DNA from: Halichondria panicea
Lineage: Eukaryota; Porifera; Demospongiae; Suberitida; Halichondriidae
Direction: 5' to 3'
DNA: 64,000 nt
Assembly (NCBI RefSeq): GCF_963675165.1
Contig: NC_087382.1
Location: forward strand, 6,992,315-7,056,314
The translations under genes and the position numbers were made by a program. The notes beneath the pieces were generated by a model that was given only the letters and a program-made list of their open reading frames with translations, ran no database searches and was not told the DNA's origin. Below, piece by piece: positions 9,582-20,000 of the stretch (position 1 is the stretch's first letter; each line of letters begins with the position of its first letter).

Positions 9582-10722
9582 TTATGTTAAGACACAGTCA
9601 TCATACAACTGTTTGAGAGTGCATAGCTGTCCAAAGGATTTTCCACGTATTTCAGAGGCTTTACCAGGGGAAATTCCCAATTGTGATAAATCGTTTGAAC
9701 GTCTGGTAGGTGTACATGAATCTAAAATAGTCTGTTGAATAGTAGCTGATTGGGTGACTGGAGAAACACAATTTATTGCCTTAACAACGGCTGCCGCAGT
9801 GCTCGCAATAGTATCTGACATTGTCAAGTCATCCTTTCTTTGTTTCCTTTTTGGAGTAATACCAGTAATCATAGGGACTTGTGGAGGTGTATCTTTACTT
9901 GAATGGATCCCTGTTGTAATCATGCGAGCCCACAGACGGTACTGCACTTCGCTTAAATTTAATTTTTCTTTATTCAGTTCCTTCAATTCTTTTGTTAACT
10001 CTTCTACCTCAAGCTCCTTTTCCTCTCTTCTTGACAAACACCCTTCTCCAGTCTTTCGCCTCTTTCGCCGCTTAGGATTTGGAGTTTCACTATCAGTAAC
10101 ATTTCGGCCATCACACCACAACATAATTTCTTGAGTGATAGACTTGCTATACATCGAAGCTAAATCTTCTTCTGTGTAAATCCAATATTTAGCAGATGGG
10201 CGGCTAGCAAAGTAACCCATTGAAAATGATGTTGTTGCTGGTACTTGACTCTTGAATTCTTCCATTAACCTGACCTTCATATCTGTCATAGATGAGAAAT
10301 GGCTATGAAAAGTCCTCATGTCTCTAACAACCATGTCTGTTTTTTTTGCCGGGTTGATGATCTTTACTCGGTACAAAATTTGAGATTGTGTTAGTGGTGT
10401 CGGAGCAGGAGTACGAGTCGTGTCAGAAGTTGTACTTCCCTATGAAAACATTTACACGTAAACAATTATTATCAGCAGTTAGCGCACTTATAGTTTAGAT
10501 CTAGCTCCACAAAATAATGTATTTATTGTCACCAATTATGTTTCTATTAAGTGAGCACTATAGATATAGATCTTCCTACATGACAATCTAATTGTGCACA
10601 CTTACTGTTTGCATACATCCACTCGTACTCATAAACCCTGGTGGCAGAACAGTGACTGTTACTCTTCTGCTTGGAGCTGGTTGCCTAGCTGTTGCCTCAC
10701 GATCACTTGCACTGTAAGCCAT
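9582..10722 (-). CDS. Second gene of the Tc1/mariner element, unknown function, two exons
   Basis: Exon 1 starts at ATG 10722 and ends at 10606 before GTAAGTGTGC (39 codons). Exon 2 starts after TTTTCATAG near 10440 and runs to 9582, giving about 325 codons in all. The protein has Lys/Arg-rich clusters (PKRRKRRK), a Glu/Leu/Lys helix likely to form a coiled coil (about residues 180-210), and a Ser/Thr-rich tail ending in a helical block (LGISPGKASEIRGKSF). I recognise no catalytic motif. It points toward the transposase gene with about 150 bp between the stops. Typical Tc1/mariner elements have one gene, so this partner is unusual. It may be an accessory DNA-binding protein. Confidence 0.7.
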
Positions 10723-10954
10723 TGTACATTGTAAACGTACACATGTGTTAGATCTGTGCGCGTGCGCAGTGACGTTTTTGGACTTTCACCAAAATGATTG
10801 CAAGATCTTGGAAAAATACAATAGTAAACCCCAACATTGCACAGAGTTCAAGAGTCCGATATAGTTCTGAAACTAGTCATCAGACCAGTGCATGGTCCTG
10901 TCGGTTAGTGGTAGGGTTTAGTGTCCCTATTTAGGGACATAATGTCCTAAATCC

Positions 10955-11330
10955 AGACGGTGCACTGTAATGAAGCAGGGTTGGTGCCAATCTGCTTATG
11001 GAACCATCAAGGTCAACCCCAGAAGGTCAACTAGTTCGATAGTCGCTTTAAACACGAAAGGGACAAGCGGCCCTTAAAGGGCCACAAATGTCCCAAATCC
11101 AGACGGTCCACCATGACGATGCAGGGTTGGTGCCAGTGTGTTTACGTCCCCATCAAGGTCAACCCCATCAAGGTCAACCCCATAAGGTCAACGAGTTCAA
11201 TGGTCGCTTTAAACACGAAAGGGACAAGCGGCCCTTAAAGGGCCACAAATAGTTGGTGCCAGTCTGCTTATGTGACCATCAAGGTCAACCCCACAAGGTC
11301 AACGAGTTCGATGGTCGCTTAAACATCAAA
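10955..11330. repeat. Tandem repeat of about 130-150 bp
   Basis: Three degenerate units share GCAGGGTTGGTGCCAGT, AAGGTCAACCCCA and CGCTTTAAACACGAAAGGGA. A piece of the same unit lies at 7345-7385, next to the deleted recombinase copy, which links this satellite to the element ends. Confidence 0.75.
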
Positions 11331-11738
11331 TGGGATACCCTGAGAAAATCCCAAATCCAGGGTGTCCCAAACTTAAACCAAGTCAGTTATGGACAAGGGA
11401 CAATGTGATGACCAATAATGGTAGCATTCACGTGTCAACCCTGAGGTCAGTAAGTACCAGGGAACCTTTCAATTGAAAAGGGCTACCGTAACCCCAGGGC
11501 GTCCCAAATTCAAACGAAGACACTTAGATACAAGGTGCAAGGTACAAACAAGTCCATGTAACATATAGAGTACACCCTAATGGTTTTCAAGAGCCAGGGT
11601 TCCTTAAATGAAAAAAGGGCAGCCTTAACCCCAGGGTGTCCCATTTCCAAACAAAGCCACTTAGGAACAAGGCGCAAGGTACACAGAGTCCATGTAACAT
11701 ATAGAATAAACCCTGATGGTTTTCAAGAGCCAGGGTAG

Positions 11739-12531
11739 CCTCGGTCCCAGGCCGATTTTTTTTTAATAGAACAAAGTTGAAAAATACGGCCTGGTATTGA
11801 TTGTATCTGGGCGTGGCAGGAACCGGAAACTAAAGCAGAGATTCTTCACATTTTGTTTCCTGCTTTTTTTCTGTAATACTAAAGGTGTACGTAGAGGCAT
11901 TTTACTCCCGTAAAACTTACAGTAATGTAGCTCCGTGTCATGTTCTCAATTTATAGCTAGCTAGCTATGGCATGCAACGCGTTGTTTGTTTGAAGCAAGA
12001 TGGCCTCACTCTCATGGCAGAACAGGCCCAGGCTCTCAAGCTCCTGTTTGAGGGAAGGGACGTGTTTATCTGGTTCCCAACGGGGTATGGCAAGTCTCTC
12101 TGCTATATCAGTTGCTACCCTTTTTAATGGACTACAAGCTAGGTAGGACCAAGGCTCCTCCTGTTGACAAAAGTGTTGTTCTTGTTAATTGTCTCTCCCC
12201 TTGTATCTCTCGTCATGAGACTCATAATTGACCAGGCAGGAGTCTAAACAATAGAGGTGTTTCTGCTGCCATCCTCAGTAGCTCAGTAGCAATAAAGGAA
12301 TCGACAAAAATTTGGTTGCCACTGCCAAAGAAGTGTCTTCTGGGAAGTATTTCCTGCTGTATACTGCCCCAGAGGCTGTTGTTGGAAGACCACTGTTGGA
12401 GGATTCATTTTTTGTTGTACCAGAGTCAATTTATTAAAAAACCACGCCCAGATCACACCCAAATACAATCAATACCAGGCCTAGTAGGCGACCTAGCGTT
12501 CAATTGGAGACGGATCGGCCTGGGATCGAGG
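11739..12531 (+). mobile_element. Short TIR element with RecQ-like helicase fragment
   Basis: The ends are inverted: CCTCGGTCCCAGGCCG at left and, reversed, CCTCGATCCCAGGCCG at right, followed inside by GGCCTGGTATTGATTGTAT and GGGCGTGG. The 793-bp element sits inside the 130-bp satellite. It resembles the larger element at 13919-17065 in terminal layout and helicase content and looks like a deleted relative. The target duplication cannot be fixed because the flanks are themselves repeats. Confidence 0.7.
11969..12430 (+). pseudogene. RecQ-like helicase N-terminal fragment
   Basis: Reading plus across several frame breaks gives a Walker A region FEGRDVFIWFPTGYGKSLCY (motif I of RecQ-type SF2 helicases), then a block like NCLSPLVSLVMRL and a block like LLYTAPEAVVGRPLLEDS. 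Stops and frame changes occur throughout, and motif II onwards is missing. The same protein family appears at 14095 and at 38.5-39.3 kb. It is a remnant of a transposon-borne helicase. Confidence 0.7.
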
Positions 12532-13599
12532 CTAGAGCCAGGGTTACTTAAAACAAAAAAGGGCAACCCTAACCCCAGGGTGTCCCATTTCCAAACAAAG
12601 CCACTTAGGGACAAGGTGCAAGGTACACAGGGGTCCATGTAACATATAGAGTAAACCCTGATGGTTTTCAAGAGCCAGGGTTCCTTAAAACAAAAAAGGG
12701 CAACCCTAACCCCAGGGTTCCCATTTCCAAACAAAGCCACTTAGGGACCAGGTGCAAGGTACACGAGGGTCCATGTAACATATAGAGTAAACCCTGATGG
12801 TTTTCAAGAGCCAGGGTTCCTTAAAACAAAAAAGGGCAACCCTAACCCCAGGGTTCCCATTTCCAAACAAAGCCACTTAGGGACCAGGTGCAAGGTACAC
12901 GAGGGTCCATATAACATATAGAGTAAACCCTGATGGTTTTCAAGAGCCAGGGTTCCTTAAAACAAAAAAGGGCAACCCTAACCCCAGGGTTCCCATTTCC
13001 ATTCCAAACAAAGCCACTTAGGGACCAGGTGCAAGGTACACGAGGGTCCATATAACATATAGAGTAAACCCTGATGGTTTTCAAGAGCCAGGGTTCCTTA
13101 AAACAAAAAAGGGCAACCCTAACCCCAGGGTATCCCATTTCCAAACAAAGCCACTTAGGGACAAGTTGCAAAGTACAGACAAGTCCTGGATACATCAAGG
13201 TGTGAACCCATGGGTCAGGGTTAGCTAGGGTTTCTTCAAACCCAAAAAGGACGAAAAACTATAAGGTCTCTTGGTTGCTTCAAAAGTGAACCATGAGACA
13301 CCACAATAAGTCAGGGGCTTTGTTTTTTGTAGTAGCATCCTGTGGGCGTGACCAAAAGTCACATGGTTGTATAGAAACAGAATGGGACAAAAGGGACACC
13401 TATGGGCAAAAAAGGGCCATAAAAACTATGTACCCATAGGAGTGTTTGTGGTCACTTTTGGGACAACCCCCAACCCCCAGGGTTAGATGAGGGTTATTTT
13501 CCCTCAGGATGAAAAGTGTTCAAAAAAAGGGTCAGGGAGTCATGTGACACAACCCTGGTTAACCCTGAGTTTCATAGGTGGTCATATATACCTTAGGTT

Positions 13600-13880
13600 A
13601 GGGTTAGGCCATAAGTTATGTCCCTTTTTGTGTCCCTTTTGCCCTAAAATGTCCCGCAGAGACCAAAAATGTCCCTGTCCCTTTTAACTGAGTTTTGTCC
13701 CTGTCCCTCCAAGTGCCCCAAAATGTCCCTCAGGGTCCCCAAATGTCCCTTGGCGTCCCCAAGGATCCCTCGCTTAATGTCCCATTCGACCCAAAATGTC
13801 CCCGTCCCTTTTTTCCCCGAAAAACCATGAATTTTGTCCCTGTCCCTCTAAAAAATCCGGAATTTTTCCGACGTCCCTCA
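13600..13880. repeat. GTCCC-rich degenerate array
   Basis: Repeated TGTCCC and CCAAAATGTCCC blocks resemble those at 662-1010 and 21.0-21.4 kb. The plus-strand open frame over it is low-complexity, not a gene. Confidence 0.7.
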
Positions 13881-14094
13881 AAATTGAGTCCCCAGGGTTG
13901 GCTCAGGGTTAAAACTAGCCTCGATTCAAGGCCGCTTTAGAAGCGGCCTGGTATACCTTGTATGCGCATGCGCTTACATTACCCCAAAAAGGGGGTAATC
14001 CGTGTATTTGTGGATACTGTCAGTAAAATAAACACGTATACTATTTTGTATTCTAATTTTAGTGGTCCGTGTTACACACTTTACATAAGCAAAG

Positions 14095-14373
14095 ATGACT
14101 AGCTCGACTGACACTGAGTTCTCTTCCGCTCTGGCTTATGCCCTTTCTTGTGTGAAGAGAAGTCATTTAGTTCTGAGGGATAAACAGCTTGACACTCTAC
14201 GGATGCTGTACGAAGGGAATGATGTTTTCCTGTGGGTTCCTACTGGATATGAAAGTCTATCTGCTACCAAACTTTGCCTTTTTAATTCGACAAGAAGCTG
14301 GATAGAATTAGTTCTCCTCCTAGTGAGCGTAGTATTGTCCCCTAGTGTCTCTAATGGTAGATCAAGTGACTAG
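14095..14373 (+). pseudogene. RecQ-like helicase fragment with broken Walker A
   Basis: The 92-codon frame starts with ATG and carries the RecQ start LRDKQLDTLRMLYEGNDVF, then VPTGYESL where intact relatives have PTGYGKSL. Loss of the Gly-Lys pair would abolish ATP binding. The next block (SRSWIELVLLLVSVVLSP equivalent) is in a shifted frame and the protein ends early. Motifs II-VI are missing. Confidence 0.7.
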
Positions 14374-14539
14374 TCTACATGATCGTGGTGTTCCTGCTGG
14401 TATACTCAGTGGAAACAAAGGGGTCGATAAGAAGTCCAAGTGAGTGCTTCACCTACCCCCAGAATACTCATAAGGCAGTGCCAGTCCTCTATACAAGGTG
14501 CTCCAATTGTCTACTGCGAGTGTCCGCATCTCACATATG

Positions 14540-15166
14540 TTTTTTGCTACATCGCTGTCTTTCACAAGTCATCTGATCGCCACCTGACATAACAGTAAGT
14601 TCAATAGAATCTTTCAAGTATGAATGTTTCTCAATCATTATGTCTATCATGTCTGCGGCCTTTGCCTCATTTTTGTGTAGAACATCAAGGACTACAACCT
14701 CAGATTTTTTGGCCATCTCTGTGCTGTGGGGGTGCTTAATGTGACTGACAACACACCGTTTGTACCGCTGGAGGGGCTTGATGTACTCGCACAGTATTCG
14801 ACCGACTAGAACGACCAAATTTCTTGGATGCCCTCAATGTCGGCCTTTGTAGGAAGGAAGTGAGTTATTTTTAGGGAACCCAGGTTAGGGGGGAAAAGGT
14901 TGAGACTGGAGATGGTCCTTTGCCAACAAACTGTACATTTGCACTAGCTCACCATGATGGTCACTACGTATGTCTCTAACGCCCTTTGTTTTAGCAACGT
15001 TGTCCCCCACGAACTTGAAACATGCACCCTCATCAATCCAGGCATCGATAGGACGTTGGTACAGCTTGCTGATTTTCGTGACCAACTTCAACACGGCACA
15101 GTAACTGATAGTGACACTAAGATGATTCAGCCTGGAGTATACCTGTGAGTAATTCAATGTAATCAT
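14540..15166 (-). pseudogene. Transposase-like core (DUF6589-type), broken
   Basis: Two minus-strand blocks, 15166-14885 and 14818-14540, match the order expected for DUF6589-type proteins: YSRLNHLSVTISY, then the Asp-containing VGDNVAKTKG, a His-rich SDHHGEL, then RILCEYIKPLQ, HIKHPHSTEMAKKSE and the block GGDQMTCERQR. Asp in GDN and Asp in GDQ are plausible catalytic residues of an RNase-H-like core. The blocks are in different frames and no C-terminal region follows, so the gene is truncated. The family name is from memory of motif order, not a search. Confidence 0.55.
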
Positions 15167-15523
15167 AATTATATAAGAGGAGATGGATTGGAAACGGAGG
15201 TAGCATCGTGTTACATTAATTTTTAAATCTGTGTACGGTTGTGCAGCACTTGGGGAAACGATGTTTCTGGAATTAAGACCACTGCAATTAATGCATTCAA
15301 AGCCCCCCTAAAACAACATGCATTCTCATGCCCTCTATAATGGTGAGCATCCTTTGGAAAAAATACGTTTTTCAAAATAGCTACAAAGAGTGTCATGCTC
15401 TGAGATCTTTATGAGTATGCTTCTAGCTATATAATGGTAATACTTAATTATCAGTGTACTGCATGTGTCAATCCATACGTTCCTCAGGTGACAGTTGGGA
15501 GTATACTGCAGGCACTATCTAGT

Positions 15524-16171
15524 CTAGATTTTACTAATGTTACAATCATACATACATTTTGTAGCCTCGATTAAACCCTGGCCTAACGTGACAAGGTAAC
15601 TTCTGTTTCCAATCCCTCTCTGTGATATAATAATTATACCTGTATCTGAAAATACGTAGTGGACACACATCATATATGTACATGTACATGTACAAACCTT
15701 TTTGTTTACTCTACAGTTGAAGAGTACGAGAGACAGAAACGACTGAATACCACACATTCTTGTGTTACGCTCTTTCAAGAGAATTGCTGTGGCCATACAC
15801 ATCCCAGGGTAGTGACTCTCTCCGCGTTTATGCAAGTTCCTATGATCTGAACGTCCTACGATCGTCTGGATAAGCCTAAATAGAATCGGAGACTTTCGCT
15901 GTAGTTCAGACACAGCCTGTTTCCACGATAACGCTTCCACATTGTCAATTGGAACCCGGTGAAATAGAGAGACAAACTCCCCAGAGTTACGACATAGAGT
16001 GGAACATTCGTCGTCAAGAATTTTCACCACACCCTCTACCAATTGGTCCTTCAGTGAAGGGCAAGAAAATGCTGCCTTGGCAATAGACTGAATGTTGCCA
16101 CTATTCAGTGCCTGGCGTAATTTCTGGAGACTTTCATCTACTTCCGCAGTCACTGTACTGGGTGAGCTCAC
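15524..16171 (-). CDS. Upstream exon of the same transposase-like gene
   Basis: The frame reads through a helical region ending SPILFRLIQTIVGRSDHRN and then HYPGMCMATAILLKERNTRM with CGIQSFLSLVLF. The latter is the usual lead-in to the YSRLNHLS block, which restarts at 15166. The C-terminal codons after NCRVNKKV (repeated Cys-Thr) read through an intron and are probably not coding. The start may be the ATG at 16171 or an upstream exon. Confidence 0.55.
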   Translation of the reverse strand: MSSPSTVTAEVDESLQKLRQALNSGNIQSIAKAAFSCPSLKDQLVEGVVKILDDECSTLCRNSGEFVSLFHRVPIDNVEALSWKQAVSELQRKSPILFRLIQTIVGRSDHRNLHKRGESHYPGMCMATAILLKERNTRMCGIQSFLSLVLFNCRVNKKVCTCTCTYMMCVHYVFSDTGIIIISQRGIGNRSYLVTLGQGLIEATKCMYDCNISKI

Positions 16172-16454
16172 TGTGATCTGTATATTGTTTAATTAATTAG
16201 TGTGATTTTGGTGTGTTTACAGTATCAGATCTGTTATCCTCACCATAACTGTTTCAGTCGAACCAGGCTTGGAAATATCTCTTGCAACACCTTCTGAACC
16301 TTTAAGTTAATGGCTATATATTAATTTACGTTCATTTCGTTTGTAGGTGGTTTAACATACCGTCAACAGAAGAAAACTGCTCGAGATTGGTCAACTCTAA
16401 CAGCGGTGGCTGACGAGGACAGTCTGTGTGCGCTATGAAAAAGAGATGTTCCTG

Positions 16455-16931
16455 TCATCTACATATATGATTTGTTGCAATCAACCTACGTTCCTCCCTG
16501 GTTGAGAAAGCAAGCCTTCTTCCAGGTGCTCCTACTGTCAGACGTTTTGCTAGAGGTCTAGCATGGACTGTGTGAGGTGATGCTTCAAGCCCACTGATGT
16601 CTTTAGTTCTCTTCCTACCTGATACCATAGGACTACAGATGGAAGCCTTATTTCGACCCTGCTCAAAACCACACTTAGCCATACTTCTAAAGGCTTTAAG
16701 TTTAGACTCCAGAGACTGGAATTTGTTTGTGCAAGCTCTACAAATGTATGAAGATAGCCCATCACACTCACTAACTGGCAGCTCTAGCAATTTGCCAAGT
16801 CTGTCTGGAAGGCATCTTTGAACAGACTCTTTGCTGAACAGAGCTGAGCAGCGAGTAGAAGTAACAATGTTGCAGCACAATCTGCATATTCTGGTGGCTG
16901 CCATTGTCTTGAACATTCTACCACCAACCAC
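16455..16931 (-). CDS. ZAD-like zinc-finger exon of the helicase-bearing element
   Basis: The frame encodes a paired-cysteine module: CRLCC near the start and CRACTNKF about 55 residues later, separated by a helical segment with LPDRLGKLLELPV. This spacing resembles the zinc-finger-associated (ZAD) domain, which mediates dimerisation or DNA binding. A basic tail with RKRTKD and GRRLAFSTREERR follows. The most likely start is one of two close ATGs (16918 or 16904), just inside the right inverted repeat. It is probably the first exon of the transposase gene downstream. Confidence 0.6.
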   Translation of the reverse strand: MVGGRMFKTMAATRICRLCCNIVTSTRCSALFSKESVQRCLPDRLGKLLELPVSECDGLSSYICRACTNKFQSLESKLKAFRSMAKCGFEQGRNKASICSPMVSGRKRTKDISGLEASPHTVHARPLAKRLTVGAPGRRLAFSTREERRLIATNHICR

Positions 16932-17388
16932 GCAGTCTTACATATTTTTCCTTTGTGTACTTTTTCCAATTTTATCACTTGCGTAATACTGATAAATATA
17001 CGAATTATTTCGCGCATGCGCATACAAGGTATACCAGGCCGCTGTAAAGCGGACTTGAGTCGAGGCTAGGTTAAAACAAGAGCGGTGGAACGTCCTGTTA
17101 ATGGTGACTATTTTGTGTGTGCAGGAGGTGGAGATATGGAGTATATGTGTGCAGAGGAGATCACAAAATGCTAACGTAGGAGAGGAGACATGCAAAGACA
17201 TGCAAATATCTTTTGTGACCCTTAAATATGTCATTTTGCTGCTGACACTCACAAATTGAACTACTTACCAATAAAAATTGATCATAAATGATCATATATA
17301 ACACAACCAGAAAATGAGCACAATTGTAAGGAGTGTTTGGGTAGACAACGACAAAACAGTGAAACATAAAACAATAAACAGTGAGTTT

Positions 17389-17410
17389 AAAAAAAAAAAA
17401 AAAAAAAAAA
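17389..17410. repeat. 22-bp A run at the truncation of copy B
   Basis: A run of 22 A on plus marks the exact point where the minus-strand recombinase frame of copy B is lost (it decodes as a string of Phe). The 17070-17388 stretch beyond it holds no gene that I recognise. Confidence 0.85.
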
Positions 17411-18704
17411 CATATGTTCCAGCTTTTTCCCTCCGTTCCGGAGGAAAAAAGCGTCGGATGGGTTAACGTTGACTTGTTGCGGCCTAACATGATCGAGGTA
17501 TTTCCTATCTTGCCCATCAGGTCTACGGTGAGTATAAGGTGTGCGGAGCCCTGTGTGTGTCTGGGTCTTGTGTCTGTGGACACGGAGCACCCACACATCT
17601 CCTCCCGTAGACTTTTCCTGTCTCGCCTCTTTAAACTCCTCGAGCGTCAGGTTCTGTACTGAACCAGGCCGCTGCGAGGAGTTTACCATCACTGCATGTG
17701 CTAGGATGTATGTGATTGCATCCAGTTTTTGGGTGTCTACTAGACCTCCAAGCTGGAGATTTGTAACTGTTTCTTCGAAGAACTCCCAAACCGCTGTGTT
17801 GCTAAGGATGTCAGTTGCCGCTTTGAGGGAGATTCTTGGGCCGTCTGATTGCCTTTCCATGTTGTGGACTGTAGCCGTCTCTTCGTAGCACAGCCCTCCA
17901 GTTCTTCAACACTTCAGAGATATTCTCCGCCTCCCGGAATTGTGTTGAGTCTACGCTGACCATCTTGATCCTATAAAACTTCAGTGCATCCTCGAAGTAC
18001 TCCAGGTTCTGGATGATTCCAGAAGCCTGGAGGTTGCACTTCTTGAGAAGCTCTACATACCTGTTGAGTTTTGTCAAATTATATATTATAATATATAATA
18101 TATTTTATATATATTATATTATACACCTATTCCTTTCTACATACCTGTTCAGTTTGTCCCTGGATGTGAAGACTGACCAATCAATTGGCTCGCCCTTGGC
18201 CTTCTCGGCGTGGAGGAACTTGGCCACATCTCGAGCCTCCTGGAGTGCCGTGGACGCTGCCTTCATTCACCCGTCCACTGTCTGGAGCCACCCCCTAAAA
18301 TCCAGCAACGTCTGTTCCGTCTCCACATCGTAGCGGAGAAGCTGGGTGGTTCTCCCTGTCGGCACTATAACAGGGGTCTTTGGTGCGACAGGGAGTTCCT
18401 CCTCAAAGGAGGATTCCTCTTGACGATCCAAGAAGGAGTCCATAGCCGTTTGCCCCGGTTTCTGGACAGGCCCGGACGATCCTCCCAGGTACCTGCGTGC
18501 GTTTCTCAAGGCCGTCATCCTATCCGAGTGAGTAAGTTCTGGATGCATATTCTTCAGGTGCTGCGATATCTTCACTTGTGGTTTGGACCTGCATCCAGGC
18601 AGTGGACACCACTTCTTGTACCTTTTGGGTGTCACTTTTCTCTCCTTTTCAGGGACGATGACGACCCTCTGCTTCCTCTTCCTCTTCCTGGGTGTTTCCT
18701 GCAA
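17411..18704 (-). pseudogene. Zinc finger-tyrosine recombinase of copy B, broken
   Basis: The 5' block (18704-18267) holds the finger CPLPGCRSKPQVKISQHL and the conserved join TGRTTQLLRYD. A TGA replaces the Arg codon seen in A just after LQTVDG. The frame then reopens with QEARDVAKFLH. Near 18080-18150 an AT-rich stretch of about 90 bp is flanked by a repeat of the coding sequence (CTACATACCTGTT). Near 17880 a small indel shifts the frame between VLRRD and MERQSDG. The Arg box is present (SSQRPGSV) and the Lys box too (RVHRHKT), but the frame ends in the A run, so the catalytic Tyr is missing. Confidence 0.7.
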
Positions 18705-18719
18705 TCAATGTATATGTAA

Positions 18720-19712
18720 TAATAGTGTGTAATCTATAATCATGTGTAATCTATAATCATACATCTTCCTCTAAGGTCTGTGGGTCAGCCTCATCACCAG
18801 ACTCGGAACCAGACTCGGACATGTCCTGCAGTATGTAGGTAATAATAGCATATGTATAAATGTATTATACTTACCACTTCCCCAAGGGTGGGTGTCTGTT
18901 GTACCGTTTGAGTAGGAGAGACGGGAGAGAGAGTTGTTGGAGGCACGGCGTGCTGTACGTATAGTATAATTAGCATAATTATGTTAAATCTATTATACTT
19001 ACCACTTCCTCAAGGGTGGGTACATCCTCCTCTTCGTCCTTCACCTCTTGTGCCTCTATGATTACCATCTATATAATGTATAGTTAAAGGGTGATAGATG
19101 TATATATCATACATACCTGTTGTGTCTCATTGTCCACGGTAGGTTCCTCTGCATTCAGGTACTGTACGTATAGTATAATTACATGTAATTCTGTACATGT
19201 ACGGACTTACATAATAACCATCATCACCAGACAAAGAACTGGTAGAGAAGACACTGCTGACCCTTCGTAGACGGGTCGGGTCGGCCACACTAGGGGTGGT
19301 GTCCTGTAGGGTTAGGGTTAGGGTTGCTAGTGGTCTGGGCAGCCAAGTGTGGACTTACGCTAGTGGTAGGAGGGACTCTCTGGGCAGCCGAGAGTGGACT
19401 TACGCTAGGTGGACTTACGCTAGGTTGAGTGGCAGCCATGTGTGGACTTACGCTAGTGGTAGGGGTCTTCAGTTCATCAGGGACGCTTGTAGGGGTCTCG
19501 GCAGCCAAGTGTAGACTTACGCTAGTGGTAGGAGGGACTCTCTGGGCAGCCAAGAGTGGACTTACGCTAGGTTGAGTGGCAGCCATGTGTGGACTTACGC
19601 TAGTGGTAGGGGTCTTCAGTTCATCAGGGACGCTTGTAGGAGTCTCGGCAGCCAAGTGTGGACTTACGCTTCGATTGTCCCAGTGGGCATTCATCACCCT
19701 AATGACTTCCAT
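18720..19712 (-). CDS. Short acidic exons and VSPHLAA repeat exon of copy B
   Basis: Minus-strand blocks with GTAAGT-type donors near 18870, 19000, 19110 and 19210 encode short acidic or Glu/Ser-rich peptides. The longer exon at 19290-19712 repeats VSPHLAAETPTSVPDELKTP twice with a period of about 180 bp. Its end reads SSVFSTSSLSGDD, matching the Ser/Asp-rich end of the A counterpart. Exact exon limits are uncertain. Confidence 0.45.
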
Positions 19713-19849
19713 AGAGGGTGGGTTCCGTAGTCTACAACCTACTGTTGTAGGTGGACCAAAGTTCGTCTGGCAGCCAACGTCAGAAAAAATGGGTGCCAGT
19801 TGTTCTCGTGCCTGCCAAAACTATAATAATAGTAGACGAATTTCAAAGT

Positions 19850-20000
19850 TTACCTCTTGTGGAATAAAATCTCCCAGGCTCTCAATGATTTCGTGGCATT
19901 CTCTAACATGTGGCATTCTCTAACATGCCTCATAAGAACTCTATTGCACGTCATCAACCTCTGTATCTCCTGTTCCGCAGCTATGTGACATCCACGATTA
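19850..20000 (-). CDS. Coiled-coil exon of copy B
   Basis: The frame gives AEQEIQRLMTCNRVLMRHV and then ENATKSLRAWEILFHKR, ending at a GTAAAC donor. It corresponds to the helical first exon of A. A 17-bp tandem duplication (GTGGCATTCTCTAACAT at 19893-19909 and 19910-19926) lies inside it and shifts the frame. Confidence 0.4.

Larger units (their letters stand above)
8345..10824 (+). mobile_element. Tc1/mariner-type transposon with two convergent genes
   Basis: The 2480-bp element has inverted repeats ending in ATTGTATTTTTCCAAGATCT and TA target duplications at 8343-8344 and 10825-10826. The uninterrupted site survives in copy B: its flank (about 20855-20895) reads through GTGTTAACCC where this copy has GTGTA, the element, then TAAACCCC. 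It encodes a DD34E transposase on plus and a second, spliced gene on minus. Confidence 0.88.
11440..13195. repeat. Tandem repeat of about 130 bp, AGGGTT-rich
   Basis: Units contain TTTCCAAACAAAGCCACTTA, TCCATGTAACATATAGAGTA and GGTTTTCAAGAGCCAGGGTT. About two copies lie left of the insertion at 11739 and five right of it (12540-13195). Open frames on the minus strand here merely repeat the unit. From 13196 to 13600 I see no gene. Confidence 0.85.
13919..17065. mobile_element. Helicase-bearing TIR transposon (Academ-like candidate)
   Basis: Inverted ends read CCTCGATTCAAGGCCGC and CCTCGACTCAAGTCCGC, then GGCCTGGTATACCTTGTATG and GCGCATGCGC. The flanks repeat CTAG (13915-13918 and 17066-17069). 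The 3147-bp element carries a RecQ-like helicase start on plus and a transposase-like gene set with a zinc finger on minus. A helicase plus a 3-4 bp target duplication is known for Academ elements, so that is the best guess, but no diagnostic Academ nuclease is seen. Confidence 0.7.

Noticed and set aside
12453..13198. Minus-strand frames repeating GVRVALFCFKEPWLLKT
   Set aside because: They decode the 130-bp satellite; there is no start context and no other support.
19304..19327. Interstitial telomere
   Set aside because: Only three TTAGGG-like units are present here and again at 20985-21000, too few to claim a telomere remnant.
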